Below are positions 36,601 through 47,290 of a stretch of DNA of 64,000 bases, piece by piece. Position 1 is the stretch's first letter. Each line of letters starts with the position of its first letter. Location: contig JAPXFQ010001340.1 in the NCBI GenBank assembly GCA_028564705.1, positions 496,001 through 560,000 of the forward strand. The letters run 5' to 3'. Position numbers and translations under genes: made by a program. The notes below the pieces were generated by a model. That model was not told where the DNA came from, ran no database searches, and saw nothing but the letters and a program-made list of their open reading frames with translations. Source of the DNA: Apricaphanius iberus (Eukaryota > Chordata > Actinopteri > Cyprinodontiformes > Aphaniidae).

Positions 36601-39600
36601 ATTCTGGGTTCTTTTGTGCTTTGGATGCTGAAGGAAATCACAGCGCTCTTTATACGCTATTCTTCTGTTTTAGTTTTTTTGTATCAAGTTTGGATTCTTA
36701 ATTAAACCAACTTAAAGGCATATTTGCTTCCTTTGTAACTCTTTAGTATTTGCCTGATGTTGGAACAAAAGAACAAGGTTTAGGAATTTGATACAACAGC
36801 CTTACAAGTGCAGCATTGTATTATGTAATAATAAGTGACAACAGAATATAACTTGATTGTTTATTTTAGCATTTATTTAGCACTGCTAACACAAATAGTT
36901 CTAACTGGAAGGGAGACGAGACAACACAAACATTAGAACGTCTGTACAAACAGTGATATTCTCTGTAGAAAATCCCAGAGCTGTTGTTCTGAAATATCAG
37001 CACTCATGAAATGCCTCTTGTCCAAACAAATGACTTGGTTGGAACTAACTTTTGTATAAAGGACAGTTTCTTTGAACGTTTGAGAAATGAAGAGCCTGGT
37101 GTGGAAATAATCATTCTACCTAATCTGCTGGGATTCCTTATATAGAAACCTTTTAAACCTAGTGGAATGTTTGCATGATTATATTGAAATGACTTTTCTT
37201 GTAAAGTGCCTTGAGATGACAACTATAAATAAATTGATTTGAACTGCAAGCAAAACAAAGGATGTGACTGAAGATTTCAGGAAAAAATGGAGTAAGGGAT
37301 AAAACAGCTGAACTGAACTGAACTCTTAATGTACCTAACATAAATACAGAACTCCTCTATTATTGAAAATGTCTCCTGTAAAGTTACAGGACTTTGTGAG
37401 ATGATTTCTTAAAACAGGGTTTCCTTTCCTTTAAGTTTCCCATACAGGGTTCAACTTTAAAATGTGCTGTATACTTGGAGTGATTTCTACAGTCCTGCTT
37501 TTGTTTGGAATATCCATTTACATCTGGAAGACATGTTGCAAAATTGGTAAGTCAGAGTTCTTAAATTGATAATAATTAAAGGGAGAAATACAACAAAATA
37601 GGACTTTCAGACTATCATAACATGGGGAAAAAGATAAGGTTGGAAGGATTTACGGAAACGTTTTGCCTGCTGTAAAATGTTCTGGGTTTTTGTTTTACAC
37701 GCCCACAGGCCAATGTGACAAAAATGCGACAAATATTTAGCTGTTTGGACATAATAACAAGATGATTGACTGAATGACAGACGGCCTGATGATTAAATGT
37801 TTACCCCCAAGTAGGTGTTCCAACCAGAAAATGATCACAAACAGATGTCTAATAGGGGTTTGGAATGGAGAAAGCAGGCTATTAGCTGCTGGAATGGCCT
37901 ACCCAAAGTCCCAACATCAACCCTAGTGAAATGTGCGCAATGCTTGAAAGATGGGTCCTATTCAGGAAACCAAACAATTCAAATACTTAAACTTTAGCAG
38001 TTCAAATAGGAAAAGTAATCAGGTGTAAAAAAGCAAAACCAAGACAAAGAAAGACAAAAGTAAAAACCATGGTTGAAGTTCAGTCTGTTCAAGTGGTACA
38101 AATTTTAGTGCGGGTGTATTTAAAGTGTTTTGAAAGTGTCCATTTAAAGGGGAAGGTTGTTTTTTTTCAACCTGGACCTTATTTTTAGCACAAATTATGT
38201 TTATTTACTCATAAAGACAAGTTTGGAGCCACTTGGAGTCCTTTAGGAGTCGTTTATATCCAGTCATGATCCCATATAATGAGAGTTAATCAGGGTAGGA
38301 GTTTGCTGTTGTTAATAAGGCATTATATGCCCCAAAACTCCTTCATTTAAGCATTTTGTCTTATGAATAGTTAGCAATATTGCCCTTGTGAGTTCAGAAC
38401 GTCTCAAAGTTGCTAAGGTGTTAGCATCTGAGGTTTTTATAGTCTTTTAATGTAACTGATTCCAACTTATACTAACCTGGGAATTTAAAGATGTCGCAGC
38501 CGTCCGCCATTACAACTGTAGTTTGCGCAGGTTGTGAAAAGTGAGCCTATAGACGCTGAACTTATTCCAATTGGTCATTTGGTTGGTGCAATTTGGAAAC
38601 ACACAAACGCGAGCCAAATTGACATCTGCAGTAGCAAGTTCTGTTTAACCGACCGCCGTAGAGCACAGAGAGAAAGTCTTGCTCAGACTACAACCAGGAT
38701 GGAGCACGGCAGTGATATAATTGAAATCGCGTGGTGATAGTGTAGTTGGATTATAAGCCTCTAAATCACCATAAAACCAATAAGCATTTCTGAGATTTTC
38801 TTAACTCTGAGGGGAGTCGTGTTAATGATTAATAACAAAACATTGATCAAATGAAAGCGTTTTGGGGCAGATAATGCCTTATTACAGGCGGTAAACCTCC
38901 TGCCCTGATTGACTCCCATTATATGGATATACGCTGATCAGGACTGGATAAAAACTTCTCCTAAATGACTCGAAGCTTAGCTTGATACCTGCATATTAAA
39001 GATTTTCTGTAGTCAGCATAATAGGACTGATTTTTTTATTATTTTATGCTAAATTTTCGATTTAATGAGTGGGATTGGTTTTTTTGTTTGTATCTCAACA
39101 GTCAGGAAGAAAAAACTAAAGCACAGAAAATCATCTGACACCGAATTAAATGAAGTCTACTGTGAAACCTCTGACCTTCTGACTAACATGACCGAAAATA
39201 CAAGAAACAGGTTAATTGAGGACCTGAAGATAAAGATCACTGATCTGGAGTCAGTGATCAGTAGGAGAAATGAGACCATAAACCAAAGAGATGAGATCAT
39301 CAAACAAAGAGATGAGATCATCAAACAAAGAGATGAGACCATCAAACAAAGAGATGAGACCATCAAACAAAGAGATGAGACCATCCACAATCTACAGGAA
39401 CACAACCGATCTACATGTACTTTATACCAGCATGACAAGGCGACAACTATCCAAAGTTCCTCTGAATCCCTCAGAGGATCCCTCCTGGAAAACTCAAATC
39501 AGCCTTCAGACCTCAACACAAAGACCACAAAGATTCCAGGAGATCACTACCTGAAAAAAAATTCAGAAAACGCTAAATCTGTTCACCAAAAGCACAATGC

Positions 39601-39850
39601 TAATTCTAGTCCTGGCAGAGGTTCTAAAAAAAAGTCAAATCAAAGCGGTATTTCTGTGATCACGACTTCGAATGCCTCAAAATTGGCAGCTGATAACAAA
39701 AAGAAACTAAATAACCATCCTGTAAGTGATCCCTTAATTAATCCTAGTCATAGTAGTTGCTTGATTCATCGTAGAAATTCCTCATGGCCTTCACTTTGTT
39801 CCAAGCCTGCTAACCGTTACACTCCCCTGGCTGAACTACCAGAACAGTAA
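30663..39850 (+). CDS. Butyrophilin/B7-like IgSF receptor, gene 3 (single V domain, coiled-coil tail)
   Basis: Predicted 414-residue type I surface protein from four exons: 30663-30708, 34554-34904, 37448-37546 and 39102-39850 (1245 nt, unbroken). Residues 1-15 are a signal peptide (MYFCLAFVLGVIFSE). The V-set domain at about 16-132 shows LSCRV, TVEWSKEG, DGCETFEM and DAGTYQC. The membrane exon, about 133-165, has CCILGVISTVLLLFGISIYI and a Cys-rich inner edge (KTCCKI). The tail (166-414) has a basic start, a helical region, six tandem 7-residue repeats at 221-262 (RDETIKQ type), a long Ser/Asn/Lys-rich stretch and a C-terminus NRYTPLAELPEQ like gene 1. No C-type Ig exon was found; phases let V splice straight to the membrane exon. 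Poly(A) signal AATAAA at 39974-39979. The tail may self-associate; partners are unknown. Confidence 0.82.
32759..34037. mobile_element. hAT-like element remnant
   Basis: The left end cagtgtcgcctccag and the complement of the right end, caatggcgtcatcag, are similar terminal inverted repeats with a hAT-like CA..G start. Just inside, both carry ggggtggcca/ggccacc motifs. No transposase frame remains. It lies in intron 1 of gene 3. Boundaries are approximate and a target duplication is only partly recognisable. Confidence 0.5.
34060..34160 (-). repeat. tRNA-like SINE fragment
   Basis: ggaatcaaacctacatcctg followed by cgattacaaccactttactc and gctgggccac, read on the minus strand, resembles a decayed tRNA-derived promoter. 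It is too degraded to be a functional tRNA. Confidence 0.3.
34554..34904 (+). CDS. Gene 3 V-set Ig exon
   Basis: A 117-codon phase 1-1 exon between acceptor attcaag (AG 34552-34553) and donor gtatgt at 34905. Landmarks: LSCRV, TVEWSKEG, DAGTYQC, and potential glycosylation NVS and NGT. It is closer to gene 1 than gene 2 in the C'-to-G strands (VKNGNVSLRIS) but keeps the Cys of DGCETFEM as in gene 2. Confidence 0.9.
35027..36588. mobile_element. Terminal-inverted-repeat DNA element in gene 3
   Basis: The left end gccctcatttatcaaccata and the complement of the right end, gaccctcatttatcaaccta, match closely. Subterminal inverted matches include gtgtggtattta(tc). The 1.56 kb interior has no intact transposase. 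It occupies the intron between the V and membrane exons of gene 3, where the C-type Ig exons would be expected from genes 1 and 2. Confidence 0.7.
37196..37250 (+). repeat. Short retroposon 3'-end fragment
   Basis: ttgtaaagtgccttgagatg followed by acaactataaataaattgat is the inverse complement of the block shared by 2079-2150 and 19459-19532, here ending in ataaataaattg as a retroposon terminus would. Confidence 0.5.
37448..37546 (+). CDS. Gene 3 transmembrane exon
   Basis: A 33-codon phase 1-1 exon with acceptor catacag (AG 37446-37447) and donor gtaagt at 37547. It encodes GFNFKM, a hydrophobic helix CCILGVISTVLLLFGISIYI, and WKTCCKI. Cys pairs flank both sides of the helix; juxtamembrane Cys of this kind can be palmitoylated or form dimers, which is inference. 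Confidence 0.85.
38147..38973. mobile_element. Fold-back element with arms of over 120 bp
   Basis: Left arm 38237-38358 and right arm 38836-38973 are diverged inverted copies: gagagttaatcagggtagga and aataaggcattat...gccccaaaac on the left are mirrored by ggggcagataatgccttatt and cctgccctgattgactccca on the right. About 480 bases separate them, with no clear protein. The left flank from aaaggggaagg with tttcaacctggac recurs at 54957-55048. It lies in the gene 3 intron before the tail exon. Confidence 0.7.
39102..39850 (+). CDS. Gene 3 cytoplasmic tail exon
   Basis: Acceptor tctcaacag (AG 39100-39101), entry phase 1, 249 codons to TAA at 39848-39850. Order: basic VRKKKLKHRKS, an acidic/helical section with IEDLKIKITDLESVISR, six heptad repeats, then a long polar region rich in Ser, Asn, Lys and Pro, and the terminal NRYTPLAELPEQ. 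HRRNSSWPS near the end is a possible basophilic-kinase site. No ITIM or B30.2 domain is present. Confidence 0.85.
39266..39391 (+). repeat. 21-bp tandem repeat encoding coiled-coil heptads
   Basis: Six in-frame units of 21 bp inside the gene 3 tail exon encode RNETINQ, RDEIIKQ (twice), RDETIKQ (twice) and RDETIHN. The unit length equals one coiled-coil heptad, with I at fixed positions. Units 2-5 are almost identical at the DNA level. Gene 1 has a single related stretch (RKKDETI). Confidence 0.92.
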
Positions 39851-39973
39851 ACCACTTTCATTAAGTCAAATAGTAACGCTGTCTAAAAAATGCATTTCTC
39901 TGCATTCAAACACTAAAGCTATATGTTTACAAGTCGATGAAGTTCAACAATATATGTAAAGCTGGTTTATTGA

Positions 39974-39979
39974 AATAAA
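39974..39979 (+). promoter_or_regulatory. Polyadenylation signal of gene 3
   Basis: AATAAA lies 124 bases after the gene 3 stop codon, in an otherwise non-coding stretch, and is the first such signal downstream. Confidence 0.55.
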
Positions 39980-41177
39980 ACCATCAGTGGTTCAAGAAAG
40001 GTTTAGTTGTGTTAAATTTTTTTCTTATTGAGTGTTTGCTTCTAACGTCTCATGACTGTCTGAATTTCTGGTTTAGGTTATGTCTTTATTTTAGTTGTGT
40101 TCATAAGCTCTGTGTGTAACGTAAGTTTCCCTTCTTTGCTACATTGGTCACCTTACCATGATTACCATGTAGCTTTTTGCAGCTTTAAGTTTTAGATAAC
40201 CAAAAGTCAGCTCTCACAACAGTCATTTGAAAAGCTCCCGCAGATTGTCTTGTAAATATCATTGAACTACTGTGTAATTAATCTTCCCTGTGTTTTCCTG
40301 CCCTTTATATACCCCTTTTTGTCACATTCCCTTCACCAGTTCCTCATCTATTCTATCCCCGTGTAGGTTCTTGTTCTTTGGTCCTTCGGATGCTTTTGTT
40401 TGATCTTAATACAATTTTGGAAACAACCTGTCAAAGCCTGTCTCTGCACCTGATTCCGACTTTTACCTCCTGACACCTACCCTGTCAGTATGAAGACACT
40501 TGGGGGGGGGGGGTTTCCACCTCAGTTATGTCCATCTGCTGTCATAAAGTTGGCATAAGTTTTGTAATAATGTCAATAGGTCTTTAGTGTTGAACACTGA
40601 AATGTTAGCTTTTTTTTGCATTTAACCCCTTAGAGAAAACAATATCGGACTTACAACCGATATGATACCTGCTCACAACATGGGTTTTAGTTATCATTTT
40701 TTTGTATCTTGAGTATTTTAACTGTATCAAACTTTAATGAATCTCATATGGAGCCCAATTTCTGCTTGTAAAGTATATTTTGTCCGTTGTATTCATATAG
40801 TATGGACTTGTGGCCCATGTAAAATTAAAAGTTGGATGTATCTCATATAAACAATCTCAAAATAGCCACTGCTTGTGTTGCAGATTTTTTTTCAGTGGTT
40901 GAAAATCAACAAAATGTTTTTTTTGTTTGTTTTTTTCTTTTTTCTTTTTTTACAGTAAACTGGTTTTAAATTGATTGTGCCCAGATGAGGAAAGAAATAG
41001 AAATAGTAGATTTTCTATTGACTAAACTGTTTGCTTCTACTTTGTTTTGTGACTCTTTCCCTTTAAAGATAAAACAAGTGAATCAAACAGCTTACAGCAG
41101 CACCTACAGGATGCATGTTTCTCACAGAGGAAGTAAAGAGATCGGAGTGTTTTTCAGTCAGTTGACGGTTGGACAGG
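39980..41177. other. Spacer between gene 3 and the Fc-receptor-like gene
   Basis: AT-rich, with a run of 10 G near 40502-40513 and no recognisable repeat or exon. The promoter and any non-coding first exon of the next gene may lie here. Confidence 0.4.
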
Positions 41178-44100
41178 ATGCTGGTTTCACCGATCTGCAT
41201 TATGCTGGGTGAGAACAAAAACTGCAATGTGTTTTTTCGCTACATTTTTAAAATCTGAGTGCAATATCTCATTATATCCTTAATGATCACTTTTTATCTG
41301 TTAAACTTTGCAATATAGTTTCTTGCATATGCTTTTATTTCAAGCTTCTTCTCTTTTTGTGGTTAATTTTCTGGGGCAATTTCACATTTTCTGTGTCATT
41401 TCCTTTTGTTATTTTTCCAATTTCTACTGTCCTTCATCACCTTTTTTCTCCGTACATTTCTACTTTTCACTCTTTTTGTCTGTTCTCTAATCTAAACTCA
41501 ACATTGTGAGGCTGAATTCCTCTTTTTCTCTCATCACTTGCTCTTATTTATTGATCTCCATCAGTACTCTATGCTGTTTCTGCTAAAATGTTTTTATGTT
41601 GTCTGATTATTTACCTTTCCTCACCCAGTTTTTCCATGAATCAATGGCCTCCTTTCTCGATTTCAACTTTCCAATCCTCCCCTCAGCCTGTCTCCAGGTC
41701 AGCCCTGACCGCTCCCAGTTCTTCCGCTATGACAGCATTGCCCTGAGCTGTGAGGATCCGCTGAACTCCACCGGCTGGAAGGTGAAGAGGAGAACCTCGG
41801 ACAGCGGGGTCAGGCCCTGTTCCTCAGGCTGGGGCTTTACCTCCTCGGCCTCCACCTGCACCATCGCAAACACCTACCCAACGGACACGGGGGTGTACTG
41901 GTGCGAGTCGGATGGCGGGAAGCGAACCCATGAGGTCAACATCACCATAACTGGTACAGTTGATCCGTGTTGTTGGCATATCAACTTCGGGCTGTTTGGT
42001 CTGGGGTGATGTATTTACTTTCCTCAAAAATGCTTCTATTTTATCGTCCTCTAACTGAGGGAAGCTGATTTTGTATTTTGGTGCAAATGTCCAAACAATC
42101 CACTCTGCGGTTTTTTAAAGGTTTTCCTTCATGTGGCCCTTTTATACCAGTGGCTGACAGCTTAGTGAAACTTGTGGGGGCAGAGAGGAAAGAACAGTCT
42201 GCACAGCACATGAATAAAAGTACTGTAGCATTCAGTTGATTATGCTTTGCTTATTTATCTACCCTGAAATCCCTACAATAAGCGTGCTTGAGAAGAAGCC
42301 CGTAAAGTTGACAATGACATTCATAAAAACATCAAAAATTTCGAAAGACTCTTGAAGCACTAAATGCTGGCCAAATTGGAATGCTACTTAAAGTAAAATA
42401 CACAAAAATGATGCATCAGAAATATAAAATACATAAAAGGCTGAGCAGCTCACTCAAACCTGCAGGAAAGCAGGTTGTGTCACCTGAAAGCCTGAGTTTA
42501 GACCTTTGAAACGGAAATATCCAATTTAAACATCATGGACATCATGGTTCTTCCTGGAGCATGAATACATAGATGCTTAGATAAGTCATTGGATGATCCA
42601 TAACCTTTCGCTACAAGCTGGATTCTGAGGAGATTTGGAGTTTTCCAAACATACGAGAATCCATCTTGTACTGCTCCAACTAAACCGCCGACTCAACTCC
42701 ACTGGTGGTGACCAATCATTTGTCAGCATTGTGCTTTGGGGCGGGCGCAAGGGTGAGTGTTCAGGTATGATGATAGCAGCAAGTGCAAAGCAGGCAAAGC
42801 AACTGTGAATTTGCCATGTGCTTCAGAGATACATGCAGACAATTAAAATGTCAGCCTTCTATGATTTCTATGTCTAGGATTAAAGAAGTAATGTCCTAAC
42901 AAGATCTAGAGAAACATCATCCATGTATTAAATTTGATTACTGCAACAGTGATTTCACATGTCTCCTTAAAAAGTCAACCAGACAGCCACAGCTGATCCA
43001 GAACATTACATGATAGATCTGTTGTCCGTGCATGAACCTCTTTTAGAACAAACAGTCAGTTTAGAGCTGCAATAATCACTGGAACATTATAAATTTTAGT
43101 CTGGTTTCCAGCTTGTCTTTACTGTCCTTTAATGAAAAATATACATTTTCACAAAATACATCCGTGCTGTATCTTTAAACTGAAAACCAGATCAGCCCAG
43201 TGTGAATTTTGTACAATAGACCCTATGAATAAAAGTTAAAAATACTGCATTCTCCCCCAAAGACCGCACAGTGATCCTGGAGAGCCCAGCAATGCCGGTG
43301 TCAGAAGGAGCTGCCGTGGTTCTGTACTGTAAAGCTGAGACTAACCACTCCAAGCACAGATACGACTTCTTTAAAGATGGCCGCATCGTCAAGAGCAACT
43401 CTTCAGGAGAGATGATCATTGTCAGTGCTTCCAAATCAGACGAGGGACTCTACACCTGCAGCGCCTCAGGGCTTAGAGAATCAGAAGGTAGCTGGTTGAC
43501 TGTTTTAGAGGGAGGAAATGATCAACAGACTCAGCTCAGTAAGTAGAATCCTTCACATTCTTGTTATATCTGATAGATGTTTGGTTGCACAACAAAATAA
43601 AAGAATCTAAGTATTTGTTTAACTTTTTTATTTTCATCTAAAGCCTCTCTGTCACCAACATCCTCAGCTCCGCCCACTGCATTGGCTTCATTCCCTCCAT
43701 CCAGACTTGTATGTCACCTGATTGTTGGAATACCGTACCTGGTGACAACCATCTTACTTGGACTCATTTACCAGGATAGGAGGAGAGGTAAAGCTAGCCG
43801 TCTGAGTGTGTATACTGGGCATCTCGCTTTCTGGTTCCTGGTCTTTTAACTGAGAAACTTGAAAACTGAGGGGTAAAAGAAAATCAGATTAAAGAACAAC
43901 CGGCTATCATCAGCATATACTGTAGGGTAATTGGACAGTACTGTTGCACTAAGTATGGCCAGTAATAAGAACAACCGTACTCCTTTAAATGACACAGTGA
44001 TTATAGATATTTAACACATCATAATTTTACACTTTTGGATTTCTGTTTTGTGTGTTACGTTCTTTAAGCAATATCACAACCGTGAACAGGATTAAACAAA

Positions 44101-45986
44101 ACGTTTGTTTAAGTTTTTGTCATTCATTGGTCATTTTATAAATGATTTTGGATTTGTTTGCCTGGATTGTGATTCGTACCTAGTTTCATTTGCTTTTATA
44201 ACGCATTTAAATTAACTTAAAGTACAGTGAAGGGACAACCTTTCATGATCTGAACAAATTAAAGCCAGCTAACAATCAGCTGTTAGGCTGCTGAGGTTTT
44301 GACAGAGATTAGGGCTGGGTGATATGGCCTCAAATCTATATTGCGATATAATCTAAAGCATGTGCGGTAATGATATGTATTGCAGTATAATTTATTTTCT
44401 TTATATATGTCCAAATTACTGTTTATGAACAATCTCTTTTTCCAGACACACCCTCAAAACATGAATAACGTTGAAGATATTTTATGTAAAATAAAAGATC
44501 AATATTATGAAAATGAAGTTCAAAATTGTCTTCTCTCCTGGTTACTTATTTATAAATGTAATATTGTACAAGAAGTAACCTGCATATATATATGAAATAA
44601 AAGTGATTCAAGTTCGACAGCTTTCTTTTTCTTAAATGATAAACAACACACTTTAAACTTTCAATATCTTCTATTATTATTGCACACCTGGTATAAAATA
44701 TATAGGTACAGCTTGATGACATCATCAAAATGCATAACCATGGTTTGGCTGTATCATCAAAATCTCTACCTTTGGCAAAATTTATATAATTTCTACCTTA
44801 TACCTTTTATACTGCCCAGTACTTACACAGATGATCAAAGAACCAAGTTGGGCTCCATTATAACTAGTACTACTGCTGTCACAATATTTCTTATTTATGT
44901 AAGCATCTTTAAAAAGAAGCTAGCTCAAGTTGGTTGACTTGTGAAACTACAAGAAACCCTCCTTCAGTCCTGGCTTGGTGTTGAGGCAGAGTGAACGGGG
45001 TCTTTTTTTGACCCCCCAAGAGCAGCGGAAGGCACATAACAGAGACTGGAAACTGTGACCCGAAAGAAGAGCGGGAGGGTTAAAGAGGACTTTCAGATGT
45101 ATGGCTTAAATATTATTTTGTTGCCATTATTTTCACATTTAAGCGAACTTTGTTTGCTTTTCTTGGTAAAAATTTAGGAACAGGAAGTTTATGGATTAAA
45201 TTTAAATTAAGCAAAAGCTATTTTATAACTTCTGAATAGTGTTTTTTTTTCTTTTTTTGTAAATTGTATTAAAGGCACAGTGTGTAATTTTCGGCCAGTA
45301 GAGGGCAGTGCATACCTAAATTATCACAAGCATGCGGTATCTGTGTCTTCGAGTCAGAAACTCAACAACGGAGGTCCAACTAGTGCTGTTTTCAAACGCT
45401 CAATTCCCTGAGAATTATCTATTTGCAGCAACATGACAAGCACACCAGTCTCTCTTTCATCGCTTGGAACTAGCGAAGAGGTAAAAAATGTAATTATGGT
45501 AAAACTTTTTTGCATTTTGAGGGGAAATCAATGTTTTAATAGCGGGCGTGTTCTGTGTGCTTTTCCGTCCGGTTTGTCCGTCCGGGCTCTTGTAGAAGTA
45601 AAGACGTCATCTAGTATGGCTTTCCCCATAAAAGAGGACCCGCGCCTATGTATTTTAAAACTGATTTTTAAAGTCATATTTTACAATATCGCCAATATTT
45701 TGCAATGAATGTGCTTTACGTAATTATTATTACATAATATTTTAATGGCTATTTTCAAAGATGTACTGCAAAAACTACACACTGTCACTTTAAATAATGC
45801 ATTATAAAAAAAAATGAATACAGAAAAATTCCTTTTTTAAGTGAATCATTTTGAAACTAAGGATTTTGTAGGAATGTGTAGAATCAGTCACCATTGTTTT
45901 TTTTGTTTTTGTTTTTTTTCACAGCTGCTAGGACAGTTGCAGGCAAGCTGGGAAATGTTGATGTTATCATGGACAGGATGGTGTGA
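41178..45986 (+). CDS. Fc-receptor-like two-Ig-domain surface protein
   Basis: Predicted 259 residues from exons 41178-41208, 41687-41953, 43263-43538, 43644-43787 and 45925-45986 (780 nt, all phase 1, unbroken). The first exon gives only MLVSPICIML and, with ACLQ of the next, a very short signal peptide. D1 (about 11-99) starts VSPDRSQFFRYDSIALSC, with GVYWC; D2 (about 100-191) has VVLYCKAE, FFKDG and DEGLYTC. A Pro/Ser-rich stalk leads to a helix at 214-234 (VCHLIVGIPYLVTTILLGLI), QDRRR and a 20-residue tail ending NVDVIMDRMV. The SRSQFF-type D1 start and the HLIVGIPY membrane start resemble fish Fc-gamma-receptor-like proteins. No ITIM, ITAM or charged membrane residue is seen, so signalling would need a partner or be absent. 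The start exon is the least certain part. Confidence 0.75.
41687..41953 (+). CDS. Fc-receptor-like gene, first Ig domain exon
   Basis: A phase 1-1 exon of 89 codons; acceptor cccctcag (AG 41685-41686), donor gtacag at 41954. IALSCED and GVYWCESDGG hold the domain Cys pair; two more Cys (RPCSSG and STCTIA) sit between them, a second pair often seen in fish receptors of this type. A rival acceptor at 41696-41697 would drop CLQ-type residues but is not in better context. Confidence 0.82.
43263..43538 (+). CDS. Fc-receptor-like gene, second Ig domain exon
   Basis: A phase 1-1 exon of 92 codons; acceptor ccccaaag (AG 43261-43262), donor gtaagt at 43539. It encodes VILESPAMPVSEGAAVVLYC, HRYDFFKDG, and SDEGLYTCSASG, the standard C2-type pattern of Fc-receptor second domains, with a putative N-glycosylation site NHS and another NSS. 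Confidence 0.85.
45269..45794. mobile_element. MITE-like element in the last intron of the Fc-receptor-like gene
   Basis: The left end ttaaaggcacagtgtgtaat and the complement of the right end, tttaaagtgacagtgtgtag, are terminal inverted repeats of about 22 bases. The 520-base interior has a short frame (MTSTPVSLSS...) of no recognised family. Confidence 0.6.
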
Positions 45987-46359
45987 GTTATCTCCACAAC
46001 CTGTACATCTCAGAGAAGATGGCCCCCCTATCCGACCACAGGAACTTAGAGAAATGCTTCCAGAGTCCAGAATCAAATCAGGACTTCTTCAGTGCTCAAG
46101 TAGAAGTATTCATTTATTGTGATGAAATCTTATAAAGAATAGTCTCGTGTTACTGTGAAGCAGGTTCAAACTACATGGCTATGGTGTTAAAGAGGAAATG
46201 AGGACATCACTCATGTTTGTCTTACAGAGGTGTTTGTGGTTTAGGTCGGAAAGTTGCTGTATTCAGTTTTTTCTTCTGACCCTTGGGTTTTTCTCTCTAT
46301 GGTGTCTTCCTGTAATTTTTGGTGTGTGTGTGCTTAAGTAAGCAGTTTTCTAAGTTGCC

Positions 46360-46445
46360 ATGTCCTCCTACACTTTCAAGTTATTTGTAATATATATATA
46401 TATATATATATATTACAAATAACTTGAAAGTGTAGGAGGACATAT

Positions 46446-46482
<37 letters not shown>

Positions 46483-46554
46483 CCTCCTACACTTTCAAGT
46501 TATTTGTAATATATATATATATATATATATATTACAAATAACTTGAAAGTGTAG

Positions 46555-46608
<54 letters not shown>

Positions 46609-46610
46609 TC
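46360..46610. repeat. Four alternating inverted copies plus (AT)n
   Basis: A block of about 33 bases (gtcctcctacactttcaagt, continuing to tatttgtaat) occurs four times, alternately forward and reverse, separated by (AT)n runs; a pure (AT)n tract follows to about 46604. The whole is a nested palindrome able to form large hairpins, in the 3' flank of the Fc-receptor-like gene. Confidence 0.9.
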
Positions 46611-47290
46611 ATATTTATTAAGTTTGGTGATTTATCCCTTTATACGTTGATAGGTCGGTTGTGGTTAGTTTATTGGAAACAATGTGTGTGCATGGTTTGT
46701 CAGAAAATGGGGCACTCTGCAAACTTCGTACCCACAAAAAAAAATCGGAAATTAGATAAAAAACCCACCATGAATAAATGTAGGGCACATCTACACTTCC
46801 TACACTCAACAAAGAGAATGAGGGTTGAGTTTGTCAAATTTATTTTATTGAAAAATTATTTATACTGTCACTGAAGCCAGGAAACATTAAACCCTTTACT
46901 TCAGCTGAAAATGTTTTAAAAATTTTTTTTTACTTTATGCCGGAATTCAAAAATTCCCATAAAACATAACCTGTTTTCTGTCCTTATTCAAAATTATGAG
47001 TCCTTAATTTGTGATGATTAAACATTATGTCAAATGTCACATCTTAAAGAGGCTGAACTCTCCTATTCCTTAATAAGTCATGATGATGTAAACACTGAAG
47101 CACAGGAATAAAATATCGAAAGTATGTAAAATATTAACTGGAAATGAGCATAAATAAAATGTGTATGTAACGGTAATAAATGTGCAGGGTTCAAGAGATA
47201 TTGTCAGTGTAAACTACAGAGAAATACCTGCATATGTTTCTAAACCACGACTATAATTATTTTAAATTACAAATAAAATTGTTTTACAAA

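Noticed and set aside
37800..38000. Tc1-like remnant (KAISCWNGLPKVPTS frame)
   Set aside because: Resemblance to transposase phrases was too weak to support a call.
39287..39391. CRISPR-like array
   Set aside because: Units are contiguous without spacers and encode an in-frame coiled coil in a vertebrate gene.
45433..45708. 91-codon frame as a coding exon of the Fc-receptor-like gene
   Set aside because: It lies wholly inside a MITE-like element and the known exons join in phase without it.
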